Below, one piece after another: positions 36,155-48,349 of a stretch of 64,000 nucleotides of DNA (positions within the stretch are counted from its first letter, which is position 1; the number at the start of each line of letters is the position of its first letter). This DNA is from Xiphydria camelus. Lineage: Eukaryota; Arthropoda; Insecta; Hymenoptera; Xiphydriidae. The notes under the pieces were generated by a model, which did not search any database, was not told the DNA's origin, and saw only the letters and a list, made by a program, of their open reading frames with translations. A program made the position numbers and the translations under genes. The stretch covers positions 6,875,394 to 6,939,393 of the forward strand of contig OY783193.1 in NCBI GenBank assembly GCA_963678675.1. Direction: 5' to 3'.

Positions 36155-38763
36155 ATGTTAAAAGAAATAGTGGGTTTAATGATTCATTATTTGACAACAA
36201 TTACTAAAAGTGACCAATCTTTCCCCATCTGAGCATTATAAAGAGACAATAAGAAACTGTCTATTGGTATTTGTAATAGATTCGGAAAAGCTTTGAGGAA
36301 ATAATACGTATTGAAAGGAAATGATTGAGATTTGTAATCGAAATAATTTATTTTCATAAGAACATATCGAAATTGACGAATAAATACCTTGACAAACCTT
36401 TTCTCATACTACGAGAAACACGCGCAACGAAACCGACTAATTGCAATATGCAGTCATAACGATTTACAGAATCTGAGCACCGATAGCAGTTCCATTTCAC
36501 CACTGAGAATTCATACGAATCGCTGCAGTGTCTTAATGGCAGGAAGGTATCGTGAAATTATTTGACGAATCAAGGGACGAAATCTTAAAAATAATAACTT
36601 TAAAAAATAATAATGATATTCTGCTGACTTGATTGAAAAAAATGACCAATCAGCAAAATGCCATACAGCCCATCGTCCTATGACCTCCATTCTAAGAACC
36701 ACTCTGTACGTCTTTCCGGTAAAATGACGCTTTTTCTGAACCGCAGACCCTAAAGAGGTCAGCTTGATCCGAAAGTGCACCACCTCAACCTACAGTTACA
36801 GCTCGGCGCAACGCGGAAGACTCCATCACGAAACGTGTCAGTGGGCTTTTGGCTTTAGCCGAGAAGTTGACGTTGCGCGGAGGCTTATCGGTGTAAAGCT
36901 AAGCACGCGAGAAATATCACGGTACGCTGTACCTATCCCCGGCTGTACGTACGTACAACCGCCTCGCTACCCCGCGGTATCAGTTATCGCATTGTAAACC
37001 TTATCTCCGCCGCGCGAAATACGCTACACGGCCGCAGAATCGCGCGAGCGGTATACGCTGTACCCCGTTGCACGTACTCGCGCGTGTCTCGAGGGTACGT
37101 CTTCGTCGTACGCCGAGGGATGATCCGCGGAAGTGGGCGCAGCACTCCACTTTTATGCTGCGTTCACGCGATAGCGAGGTTCGATCCTCTTTCCATTTTA
37201 ATATCCGCCGAGTTGCCGCGGTGTCGTGTCGAGTGCACCCGAGAAATCGTTCGCAGACTACGACCTGACGCATACGTGGGTTATGGGAAGTGCATGTAGG
37301 TGATGTTACTGCACTCGCGTGCGGGCGATACCGAAATAAAGGCGATCCGATGCAAAATTCGATGACTCGCGTGAAAAAGTCGATATAGCGCAAATCGATT
37401 TGGAAAAACGCATCTTTTTAATAATAAATTTAGAGATTCGAAGAACAGATACATTTAAAGAGGAAAGTCACACACGTATAAAGTTGGACAACTTGAAGGC
37501 TTCTGATCATTATTATTAAACATTACGATTAAGGGGACAAATTTTCTCATATTATTTTTAACTCGACAAATTGTAAAAGAAAATTTCCAATGTTATATCT
37601 ATATATAGAGAATTACCATACGAATAGTAAGATAAAGCAGATATTTGCCCGAAGTTTTATGCTATCCAATATACGAGAAGGATTACCACACCCCTTGCAC
37701 TTCTTCTAATGCATTCTCCTACTTTGAATTGAAAAAAAAGCCCACGCAGCAGTACGAAAAACGACCGTTAAAGCTTTCGCTATACGCCTGCATACACGCT
37801 ATACGAACAGATGTAATTACGTTGCCGTGGGACGACCGAAGCGCGGGCCTCCGGTTAATTCAGTTAACCTCGTATTTTCCACCGGAATACGAGGTCATCG
37901 TTAACAGAGTGCGCCGTTGTATAAGCGTACATTATAGCGAACCGCGGGTTCTGCAGGACCCGTCAAATAATTAGGTGAACTCGGTAATATCCGAGGTCCG
38001 TGGATTACGCGAGTGGGGTGCAAGGGGGTGGGTCGGACGCCAATAAACGTCGGCGATAAATATTTTTTCTCCGCATCGCGATCGCAAAACAAAGCGAACT
38101 TTAAAATGAAGTATCGGTGGCGACGAATTGCGAAGATATTAGAGGAAATTTATAGCCCGCTCCTCGTTCCACCGTCGCGACGCCTTCGCCCCATTAGCAT
38201 AAATCGTTGAATGTGGATGGCCGGTCTATAGGCCGGAGGTAAAAGTGTCTTTATGTTACGTTTAATTAAACGTTTCATAAATCACGCCGGCCACGGCGGA
38301 GCAGCGGGGAACAAATTAATAAGATTAATTGGTTGACAGTCGGGAAACACTTTTCGCCTCGCGCGGGCGACTCGCGGATTATGAAACCAGGGTGGTTGCC
38401 CGGCTGCCGCGGCGTTTGCGGGAGAGAGAGATAGAGAGAGAGAGGGGGGGGGTCCCTCCAAAAGGAAAATTAATTTTTAGCCTCAAGGTCTTAAAAACAT
38501 GTTTTCATTACTCGTCTCGCCTCCAGCGCCCCGGCGCGACCATTACGACCGCGTAAAGTCCGCTGATCTCTTTAAAGGGTTCGGAGAGGCCGCAGGGGAA
38601 TGTGTCAATCGCGTCACAGAAATTATCGAGGGTCATGAAAGACGACTCTTTGACTCTGAATCAAGCATTTACTGATTCTCTAATCCCGGGATTCGTCGCG
38701 ATGACTCGAGTCGTCGCGAGGAGAACTGGAGGACGATATCGTCCCCTTAATACTACAATTGTA
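36155..38763. other. Non-coding block with GA run
   Basis: A GA/G run lies at 38421-38452. Frames up to 130 codons overlap on both strands with no domain. No repeat boundaries seen. Confidence 0.4.
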
Positions 38764-39000
38764 GCATGGAAGTAAAATCCGGACTAAGTGCCAAAAAGCA
38801 AGTTTTGAGATATGCAGTTCTGAAAGCAAGCAAGCAAGCTTTGCAGCAAGCAAGATTCTTGTGGCAATTATTTGAACTAGATTTTGAAGGATCTAAACAT
38901 AGCCCATTTTACAGGGTATTGGGGTTGTCACATAGTCCACTTTTTAGCACTTAACTCCGTTTTTTAAATGCTGGCACTTCGGCGGAATTTACTTCCATGC
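38764..39000. mobile_element. TA-flanked palindromic-end element at the gag breakpoint
   Basis: GCATGGAAGTAAAATCC at 38764 is repeated in inverse orientation ending at 39000 (complement GCATGGAAGTAAATTCC), and the pairing resumes inside as AAGTGCC. TA lies outside both ends (38762-38763 and 39001-39002). A second inner inverted repeat, TAAGTGCCAAAAAG against TTAAGTGCTAAAAAG, lies at about 38785 and 38954. The gag frame enters the element at its right end and stops inside it, and no retrotransposon sequence is seen beyond the left end. Confidence 0.5.
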
Positions 39001-40336
39001 TAACATTAGGTGACTCGAATTTTCGGTATTTAAATGTTGGCGCCAGTGTTGCAAGGTTAACGGGACGAATGACGGAGATGCCGGGGCTAGCCACGGAGAC
39101 GTCAGTATTAATAGATTTGTGAGACGTGGTCTTCGATGACGATTCCTGATGGACGAGTGTGTGATGGTTGCCATCACAAAAGTAACAACATCTGGTGGAG
39201 CGGCAGTCCTTCACTTGATGAGCTCGGAGACAGTTGAAACACAATTTGTTTTGACTGATGAAATCCTTACGCTCGTCGATAGATTTGCTTTGGAACTTTG
39301 GGCAGAAGGAAATGTGGTGATTTCCCTTGCAGTCGATACAGGATAGCTCCTTCACCTGCGTAGTGTGCGCCTTGATAGACGTCTTTGGTTGACAGTCCAT
39401 CCAGGGTGCTGATGGCGGATGGTGTTGCTCAATAGCTTCTAGCATATCGATGCGTCCTACTAGAAAGGATTTAAGCTCCGCGTATGATGGCAGCTCGGTC
39501 CGCCCGTTGATTCGCTTTTCCCATTCTTCCAGGGTATCTGGATCGAGTTTCTTAACGATTGCATGGACGGCCATGTATGTATCCCATGCTTTAACGCCGA
39601 GAGCATCTAGGGCCCCGAGTGATTCGTCGCTGCTGCTGTACAACTGTCTCAGCTCGCTTGCGGATTTGCGAGTAACGTGAGGAAGGCCGAAGAATGTGGC
39701 AAGATGCGCGTCGGCTAACCGTTTTTTATTTTCGTAGCGCGAGATAAGTGATGTCCATGCGCGCTCAAAGTTTTCCTCGGTGACGGGAATGTTCTGGATG
39801 AGCTGAGCGGGCTCTCCCTTTAAGCATGTATTTAAGTGATGGAGCTTTTCTACTTGCGTGATATCATCGTCCACGATGACGATGGATGTGAAGAGATCGC
39901 GGAAGTGTTTCCATTTAGCGAATTCACCCGCGAACTGCGGGAGTTCGATGCGTGGTAACCTGGAACGACTTCCCGAAGAAGAGGGCTGTGGCTTGTCAAT
40001 TGATGCATCCAAGGGAGTGGAGGTCGTTCCTTTGGCGGTGTTCAGGCTTGCCTCTCTTATAGATCGTTTGGCTAACGCGATTGCGTCATAGAATGCTTCT
40101 TCTGTGCTAAATCGCGTCGGCGACATCTTTTTTTCTAATTCTTCGATTCCTGTCTGGATTGCGTCGTAAGCCTTGAGAGTTTTTTCGATCTTGTCGGTGC
40201 GCACTTGTAGTTGATCGATGTCCGGGTTCTGCCGTTGCTGTTCTAGAAACTCGTTGAATTGATCCAACTGTTTCAGACGCATGATTCGTTTTCGTTTAAG
40301 CGAGTCGAGCATTTCCGTTCTTCTTTCCTCGTCCAT
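38951..40336 (-). pseudogene. gag: BEL/Pao retrotransposon gag, 3'-truncated element
   Basis: Gag of BEL/Pao elements forms the particle that packages element RNA. The frame is read from the ATG at 40336 (461 codons); nine extra upstream codons begin only at a GTG. In order it shows a charged, probably coiled-coil N-terminus (residues 1-70), a Ser-rich linker, the LPRIELPQFAGEF motif at about 127 followed by the W-x2-FRDLF pattern typical of the BEL/Pao gag core (DUF1759-like), then three zinc knuckles: C333/C336 with C345, C366/C369/H373/C378, and C384/C387 ending in H396. After about residue 446 the frame runs into the TA-flanked element at 38764-39000 and stops. Protease, reverse transcriptase, RNase H and integrase are absent, so the element cannot move by itself. 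The gag frame itself is open throughout, which suggests a fairly young insertion. Family assignment is confident, the exact start less so. Confidence 0.88.
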
Positions 40337-40679
40337 CGTTCGTTGGTAGCTGTAGTGATGCACTCGCGGACTAAGTCGATTCCGTAGTTAGGAATCCGGC
40401 TCGAAGGACAAACAAATATTCGGTCGCCGCACGATAAAGTTCCTGAATCTCCTCGAGGTCGTAAAGCCCGAGGACACTGTGCGTTACGCGGCTGTGATTT
40501 ATACCGAACGTACCTCAAGGTAGATTCACTTATCGACTAGTTCACAATAAACTGAACACCACACTCACTCTATTACGAGTACTAGCAATATATTCGAATT
40601 AAAGAGATGATTTAGATCGTGATTTACAAGAAGTAACACTGAATTAGATTAACTCGGTACGGGACCTCGGTTGTCCAGA
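40337..40679 (-). other. Retrotransposon leader between LTR and gag
   Basis: The 343-bp stretch upstream of gag on the minus strand. Two bases after the proposed LTR end, the minus strand reads TGGACAACCGAGGTCCC (40662-40678). It starts with TGG as a tRNA primer-binding site should, but I could not match it confidently to a particular tRNA. Confidence 0.45.
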
Positions 40680-41078
40680 TGACTACGAGTAAAATAGAGA
40701 CGCGGAACACACGACACGATGACAGTTGATCGCACATTGGCGAAGACGCGGTTGATTTCGTCTTATATAGTTAGAATATAGCGGCATTTAGTCGACGGAG
40801 GGGATAGCGTGGGTTGACGCCATGCACCCTGATTGGTTGGAGGAGGAGTGTCGGTGGAACAGAAGACGACGCTGGGCACTTTCCGAGGCCCGTGTCCAAA
40901 GGGCGAGGGTGCCGTTACTAACGGTTTCCCGAGTTCCGCACTCAAGTATCAAGAATGCCGAATGCTCGTTCTCGACAGCGAGGATGCGTCAGGCTACCTC
41001 GAACAGCAAATTGATTCCCTCGTATCTGTATAAGCCAGGCATTAAGTTTTTTCGATAAGCCTTCCATTGAATTCGACA
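40680..41078 (-). repeat. Candidate 5' LTR of the BEL/Pao element
   Basis: Read on the minus strand, the segment starts TGTCGAATTCAATGG and ends CGTAGTCA, so it has the TG...CA ends of an LTR. A TATATAAGA box lies at 40762-40769 (minus strand), which would place transcription start near 40735. The partner 3' LTR is not in the window, so the boundaries are inferred from ends and promoter position only. Confidence 0.45.
40762..40769 (-). promoter_or_regulatory. TATA box in candidate LTR
   Basis: TATATAAG on the minus strand, about 430 bp upstream of the gag ATG and inside the candidate LTR. The position fits the retrotransposon promoter, but its activity is inferred. Confidence 0.4.
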
Positions 41079-42446
41079 TTCCACCCCTTACGTATAAGCT
41101 GGCTCGGTATTCGCATTATGGAGGTGCCCACATTAGAGTGGGCACTGCGGGAGACGGCTTATTAAGATCCGTTCGGTGCTCGCCTTCCGGGAAAGGTACG
41201 AAATCGTGACATTCACGGCCTAAATTCACCGAAATATGCCGCTTCTGCTGATGGCAAGATTAACGCTAGGTCGGCGAGGTATTTATGATCGCGATGCTAT
41301 TAAGCGGTACGAATCGACCTCCCGAATTCCGTCTATCGTGCGACAGAATATGAACTACTTTTCCCCATCGATAAATTTCTGCATTACAAAAAAAATCTAT
41401 ACAAAACCACCTCTGATTTGCGAACAGGATTACCAATGGAACGATCGAGCGCGATGAGCGATAACCGTGCGTAATTGTATACCCGCCCGACACGAACGCC
41501 GCGAGGATTTGCCTGGAAATATTCCTCCGGGGGAATTTTTCAGCCGTATTTTCGCAGCTCGCGCTGTACCTTTTAGCTTCGCACGACAATACAGCACCGC
41601 GCTGAATCCGATATGGTCCCAAACAATCTATTTTCCGAGCATTGTAATCCCAAGCTTCATTGTTCTTCGCAAACACAGTTTCCACGCATGACGGCGCGCG
41701 CGAGTAGCCCGCAATTGCACATGCGTCCTGCAGTAAAAGCGTGCATGCTCGGCGCGCGTTGGCAAAAGGCGGGAAAGAATGTACATTCGCGCGGCTTTTC
41801 GCGTTTGCATTTCACGGAGGCGCATTGACCCGTGCGGCGGGGTCTCGATTGGTATCCATGAGAGAGTGTGAGGGCTGAATGTCGTTTTTTGTCAAATCGA
41901 TAGGGCGATCGTCTCCGTTATGCAGGATTTAGTCGGATGTATTAAGCGGGACAGTGATTAAGTGCCCACTGAGAGGAAAGTGTTTAGTAAAATCGACCGT
42001 AGTCGGAAGATGGAATTTTCCTAGTTGCTTGTACTGTTGTGTAACTGTAAACCGCTACACTCATTAGTTATAGGTACTGCGCACTTCGGCGCGAATCGTT
42101 AGCATCTTCACAAAAGGCGACTTAAGTCGGGCCGGTGTTAGCGCTACGTGAATCGTCCCGAGCTTCGCGGAAGGCAACTTATTTTCAGTTATAGACAATC
42201 AATCGTAGGGGATTATCCGTCTCGGACCGATCGGCCCGCTATTACGGTCGATCTAATTCTGCTCCGCTATCGCGACGGGATAACCCGACCTTCTCGGAAT
42301 CGGTCTCGCACGGCCGAAGCACGGTTGAACTTTGGTCGCGTTCCACAACCGAAGGGATGCAGCTATACGTGCCCCGCTGCACTCTAACCCGACCGCAGCT
42401 CTCTCCTCTAACGGGAACTACCCCTCTCGTTTTCGGGGGAACTTAA
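41079..42446. other. Non-coding block, nothing assigned
   Basis: Frames up to 139 codons without domains, no bounded repeat seen. Confidence 0.4.
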
Positions 42447-42771
42447 GGCTTAACTCACACGGTGCGACTTCACTGCGACAGAACTGACGCACGCTGTCGC
42501 AGGAATCGACGACTTTCCTGCGACAGTTTTGTCCCACCGCGTGAGCAGATGCGCGGCAAACTAACACGACGACACCGCCACTGTAGATGTCATACAGACA
42601 AGCGCGAGGTGCGTGTCGTATTGCTGTCGCAGGGAAGTCGCACCGTGTGAGTGCTTCGCTGCGTCTCCATGCTGATTTGCCGCGTGCGACGTACTCTCGA
42701 CCGAGTCCGACCGAGTGCGACAGTTTTGTCGCACTGCTGTCGCAGTGAAGTCGCACCGTGTGAGTTGGCTC
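42447..42771. mobile_element. 325-bp palindromic-end MITE, TAA flanks (PIF/Harbinger-like)
   Basis: The left end GGCTTAACTCACACGGTGCG continues CTTCACTGCGACAG. It pairs with the right end over about 35 bp with a few mismatches in the first bases (right-end complement begins GAGCCAACTCACACGG). TAA lies outside both ends (42444-42446 and 42772-42774). The interior repeats CTGTCGCAG and GTCGCACCGTGTGAG motifs. No transposase. Confidence 0.7.
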
Positions 42772-42793
42772 TAAGTACGCGACGCGCCGAATA

Positions 42794-42986
42794 AAGGTCG
42801 ATTCACATTATACGTAACGTCAACGTAACGTCACGGCACGGCAGCGTCACGTCAAAACATTTTATAATATATTTTAAATGTCTACATTCTCACTATACGG
42901 CAACGTCACGGAACATAAAACACATTATAAAATGTTTGACGTGACGCTGCCGTGCCGTGACGTTACGTATAATGTGAATCGACCTT
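42794..42986. mobile_element. 193-bp palindromic MITE, TA flanks
   Basis: AAGGTCGATTCACATTATACG at the left pairs with CGTATAATGTGAATCGACCTT at the right, and the arms continue through GTCACGGCACGGCAGCGTCACG. TA flanks both ends (42792-42793 and 42987-42988). The left arm carries an extra ACGTAACGTCA unit compared with the right, a small tandem duplication in one arm. It begins only 22 bp after the preceding element. Confidence 0.75.
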
Positions 42987-42988
42987 TA

Positions 42989-44110
42989 GTATACCGATCG
43001 ACGCGTCCGGATCGGCACTTTCAATCGAGCTTCCACTGCGACCACTTCGATTCCTTCCGTATTCGTAATTGTACTTCGTAGATAGTTATACTCGAAATAA
43101 AATCATTTCTAGTAGCCGAAGGCTTTTGCGATTTATTGGTGGAATCCAACAGTACTGTATTATGATACGAACCATGCATGCAGTCGAAATAACTTTTGTT
43201 GCATGGTTGAATTAGCCACAAAAGTAGGTCAATAATATTACTGCATGGTATTATATATCAACTATATAAAAAAAAAAGTTAATGACATTTATCAACCACG
43301 CTGCAAGTTGACTTGGTTGCAGCAATCCTGATCTCTTGTTGCTATAACCAGACTCTTACTGCTTGAAAAAACTATAGAATTATGGCTGGCGCCAATAACA
43401 ACCACGGTTTCTAGTTCAATTATGGTTCTTTTAATCAGATGTTTCTCTGAATGCGTGTTTAATGCTTTTATGTAGAATAATGATGTTTCAGTTATATATA
43501 TAGCATTACTGATATTCTTTTTCATCGTTCTCTTTTTGTATTCATTCCCGAGTAAAAAAAATATAACATTACTGACACTGAATCGGTAATATTAATATTC
43601 TACCATTTGCTTTTCTAGGCTTTGAAATTTAGTTGACTCGTTCAAGAAAAAGAAGGAAATTTATATGTGGAATCCCGCTTTTACGAGAGACAGGCCATTC
43701 ACGCCGCTGAACGAGCATCCGTCGGGTACGTACCAACTCGTATACATATAGGTACAGTGCATAAGTGCGAGACTGTCCGACCGTAAAGTCCGAACGAACG
43801 TCATTCCCTAGAGTTCTGCATATTTCATCGGATCGATTTCCACGTGACGCGTGCATTACTTGCGGTGTACTGAATTATAAATTCGCAGACATGTGCATTA
43901 CTTCTTGTCGTGACGCTCCTCCGCGCTTCCTTCGTATAACGAATGGAATTATGACGTGAAGACTTTCTGCTCAACGTCATTTGAAGTTATTGGCCGAATG
44001 AATAAATTAATTGCCTGTAGCAGGAGATATGTTTAAAGAAATCTGTATAATTATTTATTATGTTAAAATTATAAAACGATAAAATAACGAATCGATCCTT
44101 GAAGCTTTAA
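42989..44110. other. Non-coding block, nothing assigned
   Basis: AT-rich, no gene or bounded repeat recognised. Confidence 0.4.
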
Positions 44111-44333
44111 TCCATTAATGCTTAGTGTCATTTTCAATTACCAAACAATTCTTATTTGCAAATATTCAATTATTCCTTTCTGCAATGTTTAGGAATTGGT
44201 TTCAGAAAATGTACTCTTTCTTAATAAAATAAAACTTCTGGAAACATTTTTTAAACAACGCAAAATTGCTTAATCCAATGTTTCAAATAAGAAACTGCTC
44301 GGTAACTAAAATTGCCAGCGAGCACTAATGGGT
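44111..44333. mobile_element. Palindromic-end element J, copy 1
   Basis: CCATTAATGCTTAGTGTCA near the left pairs with the complement of CCCATTAGTGCTCGCTGGCA at the right, and TTACCAAACAATTCTTATTTG pairs with CAAATAAGAAACTGCTCGG. A second copy at about 52936-53160 aligns throughout (TTTAGGAATTGGTTT, ACATTTTTTAAA). Confidence 0.65.
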
Positions 44334-46978
44334 CAAAGACGCGTGCCGTTTCTTTATTTTTTGCAATTGACTTCTCGAATAATATTTAATCTTCAAAGTA
44401 GAAATACAGAATGTAGAAGCTTTTTCTATTCACGAGGTTGACGATAAGTTCTCCGAGGAAGAGACGTATATATAGGGGAAACTAGAATCTCTATAAAGCG
44501 AGGAGGAGAGAGAGGAGGAAAGAATGAGGGCTGCATTTCCATCGGGGATTCTGCTTCAGCTTTTATTGCAATGGGCATTCTTCTTTGCGCGGCGGAATGC
44601 GAGATTCGCGGATGAAAATAAAAACTTGGCCACAGATCGCGTGCGCGCGACGAGACGCTACTATACTCGAGAGATCGACGTCATCGAACATTTTATGAAA
44701 CATTCCCTATCGAATGCATTGTGCATAGCTCATAGCTTACTTTTATTGAGGCATTCCGATAAGCTTTCGAAGAGACTTTTAGTTGTTCGAATTTTTTGAT
44801 AGAATTTAGAAAATAAATATCTATAATGTCAGCTCTATATTCACCGTTAATAACATCCTGCTATTTTAACTACAATTCGCTTTTATACATTCATTACTAG
44901 TAGCAGTTACATTGTTATATGCAACCTTTAGAAAATATTATATTTATAACCCCAGAATGCATTGTATAGTTCAAATTCATTATTAGGGATCCTTCTTTGT
45001 TATATTAACAAAGGGTTGCTTTTTCAAATTTCACTCTTTACCATTATTACCTATAATAGTTACATCGTAAAACGTATATCGAGCGATTCAACTAATTTAA
45101 TTAATATTCGCTTCCTGTTACAATATTGATCCGACCAAGGAACATCATCATAACCGTTCTCGCGCTCATTCGACGTTCGTGCTCCTTCGAACGTATCAAG
45201 GACGATCCGTGCTCCTTACGATAAATTCTTGGAAATGCAATGAAGAGAGTGGGCTCTCGCCGGAGAATAGAAGGAAATAGACGAAAACGAACGCCAAGAG
45301 AAGAATAAGGAGGAAGAGCATAACGGGGCGGACTAGGAATCACCGTCTTATTGAGACCGGATCTAATTTGGCGTTACGTCCGAACTGTAAAGATTTCTCC
45401 GTCATTGGCTCGGTCGCTAAATCTGGCGCGCCAGATTGAAAGACCCCACCGTGCCGCGCGTCCCCCGAATCGCCCCGAAATTTATCGTATCCCCGTGGTA
45501 CGCGGAGCCCTTCCACCTTGGGAAGGGAGCGCGGGTGGAGGGCCGAAGAAAAACAACCCTCGCCGCCATCGAAACCGATATCCACCCTGTAACGTCTACC
45601 TCGCGGGCCACCTGAAGTGGGAGGCTGCCGAGACAGAAAGCGTTCGCGACTCTATCCAAGACGCTCCGAGGACGTCGTCCGTACAGAAAGGAGCCATCGG
45701 GTTTGAGTGGTTTAACGACTATCAGAATTACGACCCTAAATTACAAGTGAAGAGCCCGCAGGTATTTATGGGTTGTAAAAGCCGACGTAACTATTACTCA
45801 TTCGGTTCGTCAACTCCGGGACCCGCTGACCTCCATCCTCCCTCTCGCGCTACCCCGGTCCGGCACCAACCCCTGCACACTGGCGCTGCGCTAAACTACA
45901 GTTTAACCATCGGCACGCGGGCACGGAAGTAAAATATATATATCGGCGAATTTATGGCCACTAAACGAAAACCCCTTGGCGTCTATAAACTATAGAAAAT
46001 CGTTAATTGTCCGCGCGCAAGCCCTGGCGTTAATTTAGTTTGACGCATGAACCAATTTATCCGGCGGAACGAGGTGGATTTTTATGGTAGCCCATTTCGG
46101 GGCGGTCGCCCGCGATACCTACATTCGCCGCCGGGGGTTGTCGATGTGTTAATGGTGGCATATCTATTTCGTGGAAAGAGAGAGAGAAAAAGAGAGAGCG
46201 GAGCGGGAGGAGAAAGCGATGCAGGATAGGTAACCACGTATCGTAGAGACACGGGTGAAGCTTGCATTTATCCCTTGGGGAGCCGTTTTTTGGTTTGCGC
46301 AACGAGCGTTTGTTGGCCCGTTGCGCGACTATCCGAGCGATATTTACGATATTAAATTCATACACGGAAAAGGGGAGGGGGATGCAAGAGCGGGGTCGTC
46401 CGTAGCCGTGCAGCGGTGCGAGCGATGGGGATGTCGGATGCGGGGGCGAGTACATGCTGCACACCACCTGCGGCAGATCTGCAGCCACGTTTTCCTGCAT
46501 CGACGCGGAGATGGGTCCATTGTGAACGGAACGAATTGTTTAAATGCAAATCTAAATGAGAATATTGATCAGCGTCTGATCGAATTGACAATTTATTTCG
46601 ATCGAATAGAGGCGTGTATCGCGGAAGAGAGGCGAGAGCGAATCACCCTCTTTCCACTCTTCCGCACATTTCTCCCCCGCTGCTTCATGAAGGGGGGTGG
46701 ACAGGATTTTGGACTACGTCCATCGCTTATATTCCGGTCCATGAAAGGCCAGGAAATGCGACGTTTCGGACGCTGTGATATCTGGCTCCAGCTTTTCATA
46801 GAAGTTCATCTTACGAGTTGCGATAGTGGAAGGGAAGTGGAAAAAGGGTAGTTCGACTCCTCTTCTCCTAAGACGGAGTGAATATAACATTCATTTCTTG
46901 AAACCTATATGCGCATCGCACGCATGGTTGAATTTACACTGAAAGTCAATGGAAAGTTCCCACATACGTGTACCTATA
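44334..46978. other. Non-coding block, nothing assigned
   Basis: AT-rich to 45340, then GC-rich with frames of 193 and 198 codons that overlap minus-strand frames and show no domains. They are treated as chance frames. Confidence 0.4.
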
Positions 46979-46979
46979 T

Positions 46980-47326
46980 CATATGAGACTGAACTTATCT
47001 ACTCGCCAGGGAAGAAACTTCAATTACTATTACCTCATTATTTATCAATTTTTGTTCCACATTGATATGACTTTGTTGCAGATAAAAATTTAATGTTCAA
47101 AAAACTATTATATAAATAGAAGTCGAAACTAACATATAATGACTCATATAAGCAAACAACAATATAATTTTCAAAAAAGTATATACCTACTTAATACTTT
47201 TTTGAAAATTACATTTCTATCTACAATGAAATCTTATATCGATGTCGGTAAAAAGTTCATAAATAATGAGTAGGGTAATAACGATTGAAGTTTTTTTTCC
47301 TGGCGAGTAAGTTTAGCCTCATATGG
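46980..47326. mobile_element. 347-bp palindromic-end element, CATATGAG ends
   Basis: CATATGAGACTGAACTTATC at the left pairs with the complement of CATATGAGGCTAAACTTACT at the right, followed by pairing ACTCGCCAGG and TTCAATTACTATTACCTCATTATTTAT-like arms. A further central hairpin pairs TTTTCAAAAAAGTAT with ATACTTTTTTGAAAA (about 47170-47212). No coding frame. Confidence 0.7.
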
Positions 47327-47788
47327 TATATTCCACGTAACTACATATAGAATATTGTTTCAAGTGATGTGCATGTAGAACAGCAAAAAATTCTTAATCC
47401 GTTTCGTGCATCACAGAGGCCGCCGCTCGAAAGCGTTATACTCGTATGTATCGCATACCTACACGGATAGCGAAATGAAGATATCGTCGAAATTACGTCT
47501 ATTGTCCCGTAAGAGGCAATATTCCAAAGAATCTCTCAAAGAAACGAGAGAAACGATAATGTATAAATAATTGTGCCTATTACAGGTTCATGGTCGCCGA
47601 GTCGCCGGTATATTGTTTCCCGTTTCATTGGTCGCCCGTATGTGTATACCTGCTCACCGATGCTATCGAATCCGAAATAATACGTTTAAATGGGAAAATA
47701 ATGGCGCAGCGACCCCACGCGTCGCCGCCCAGTGACGTGTTTAGTTTCAATGCCGAGATCACGCACTGCCCCCGACGCCCTCCTTCCC
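47327..47788. other. Non-coding gap, nothing assigned
   Basis: No gene or repeat boundary recognised. Confidence 0.4.
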
Positions 47789-48349
47789 TTAAGGTGCCGG
47801 TAAACACGCGGGGTTCGGCGAGTCCCGAGCAATGCTCGCCGATGTCAACGAGGCTTTAAGATCGAGCCCGAACATTCGGATTTTGGCGAATACCGAGCGA
47901 CCGCTCGGTGACCACCGAGGGACAGCTCTACCCGGCGAAGACCGAGTAGTCTGAACTCGGAAGGTCGGTTCTTACCTGAGGCTTATAAATAAATGCAAAC
48001 TTCTTCAATGTTCTTAAAATGCATGTGAGTTATTTGCAAAAGTCGAGAGAGCATCCTGAACGAATACTTCGGATGCAGCGTTTACACAGTGCTTCTTTAG
48101 TTATAACTGAACGTTATTCCCATACGCATCGATGTAATATTACAAGTACATTTTTTCAACTTTTATAATAGCAGTGTTCCATCGCACCTTAAGCGGACGT
48201 CTATATCGGTTCTTACCGTTCATTATTATCGCGATAATTAAATTTAGAGTTAATCCCGCCATCCGTCGCAATGGCGAGACGAGTGGTATGTTTCGATGAA
48301 TCTAGGCTGTTATTGAGCTTGCAGCCCCGTCAACCTTTCCTTGAAGAGG

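Noticed and set aside
38766..38954. 62-codon plus-strand frame opening at ATGGAAGTAAAA
   Set aside because: It lies entirely in the TA-flanked element, and its start is only the inverted copy of the terminal repeat.
41965..41985. Further CACTGAG MITE end (CCACTGAGAGGAAAG)
   Set aside because: The match is short, and neither a partner end nor the usual AT-rich interior follows.
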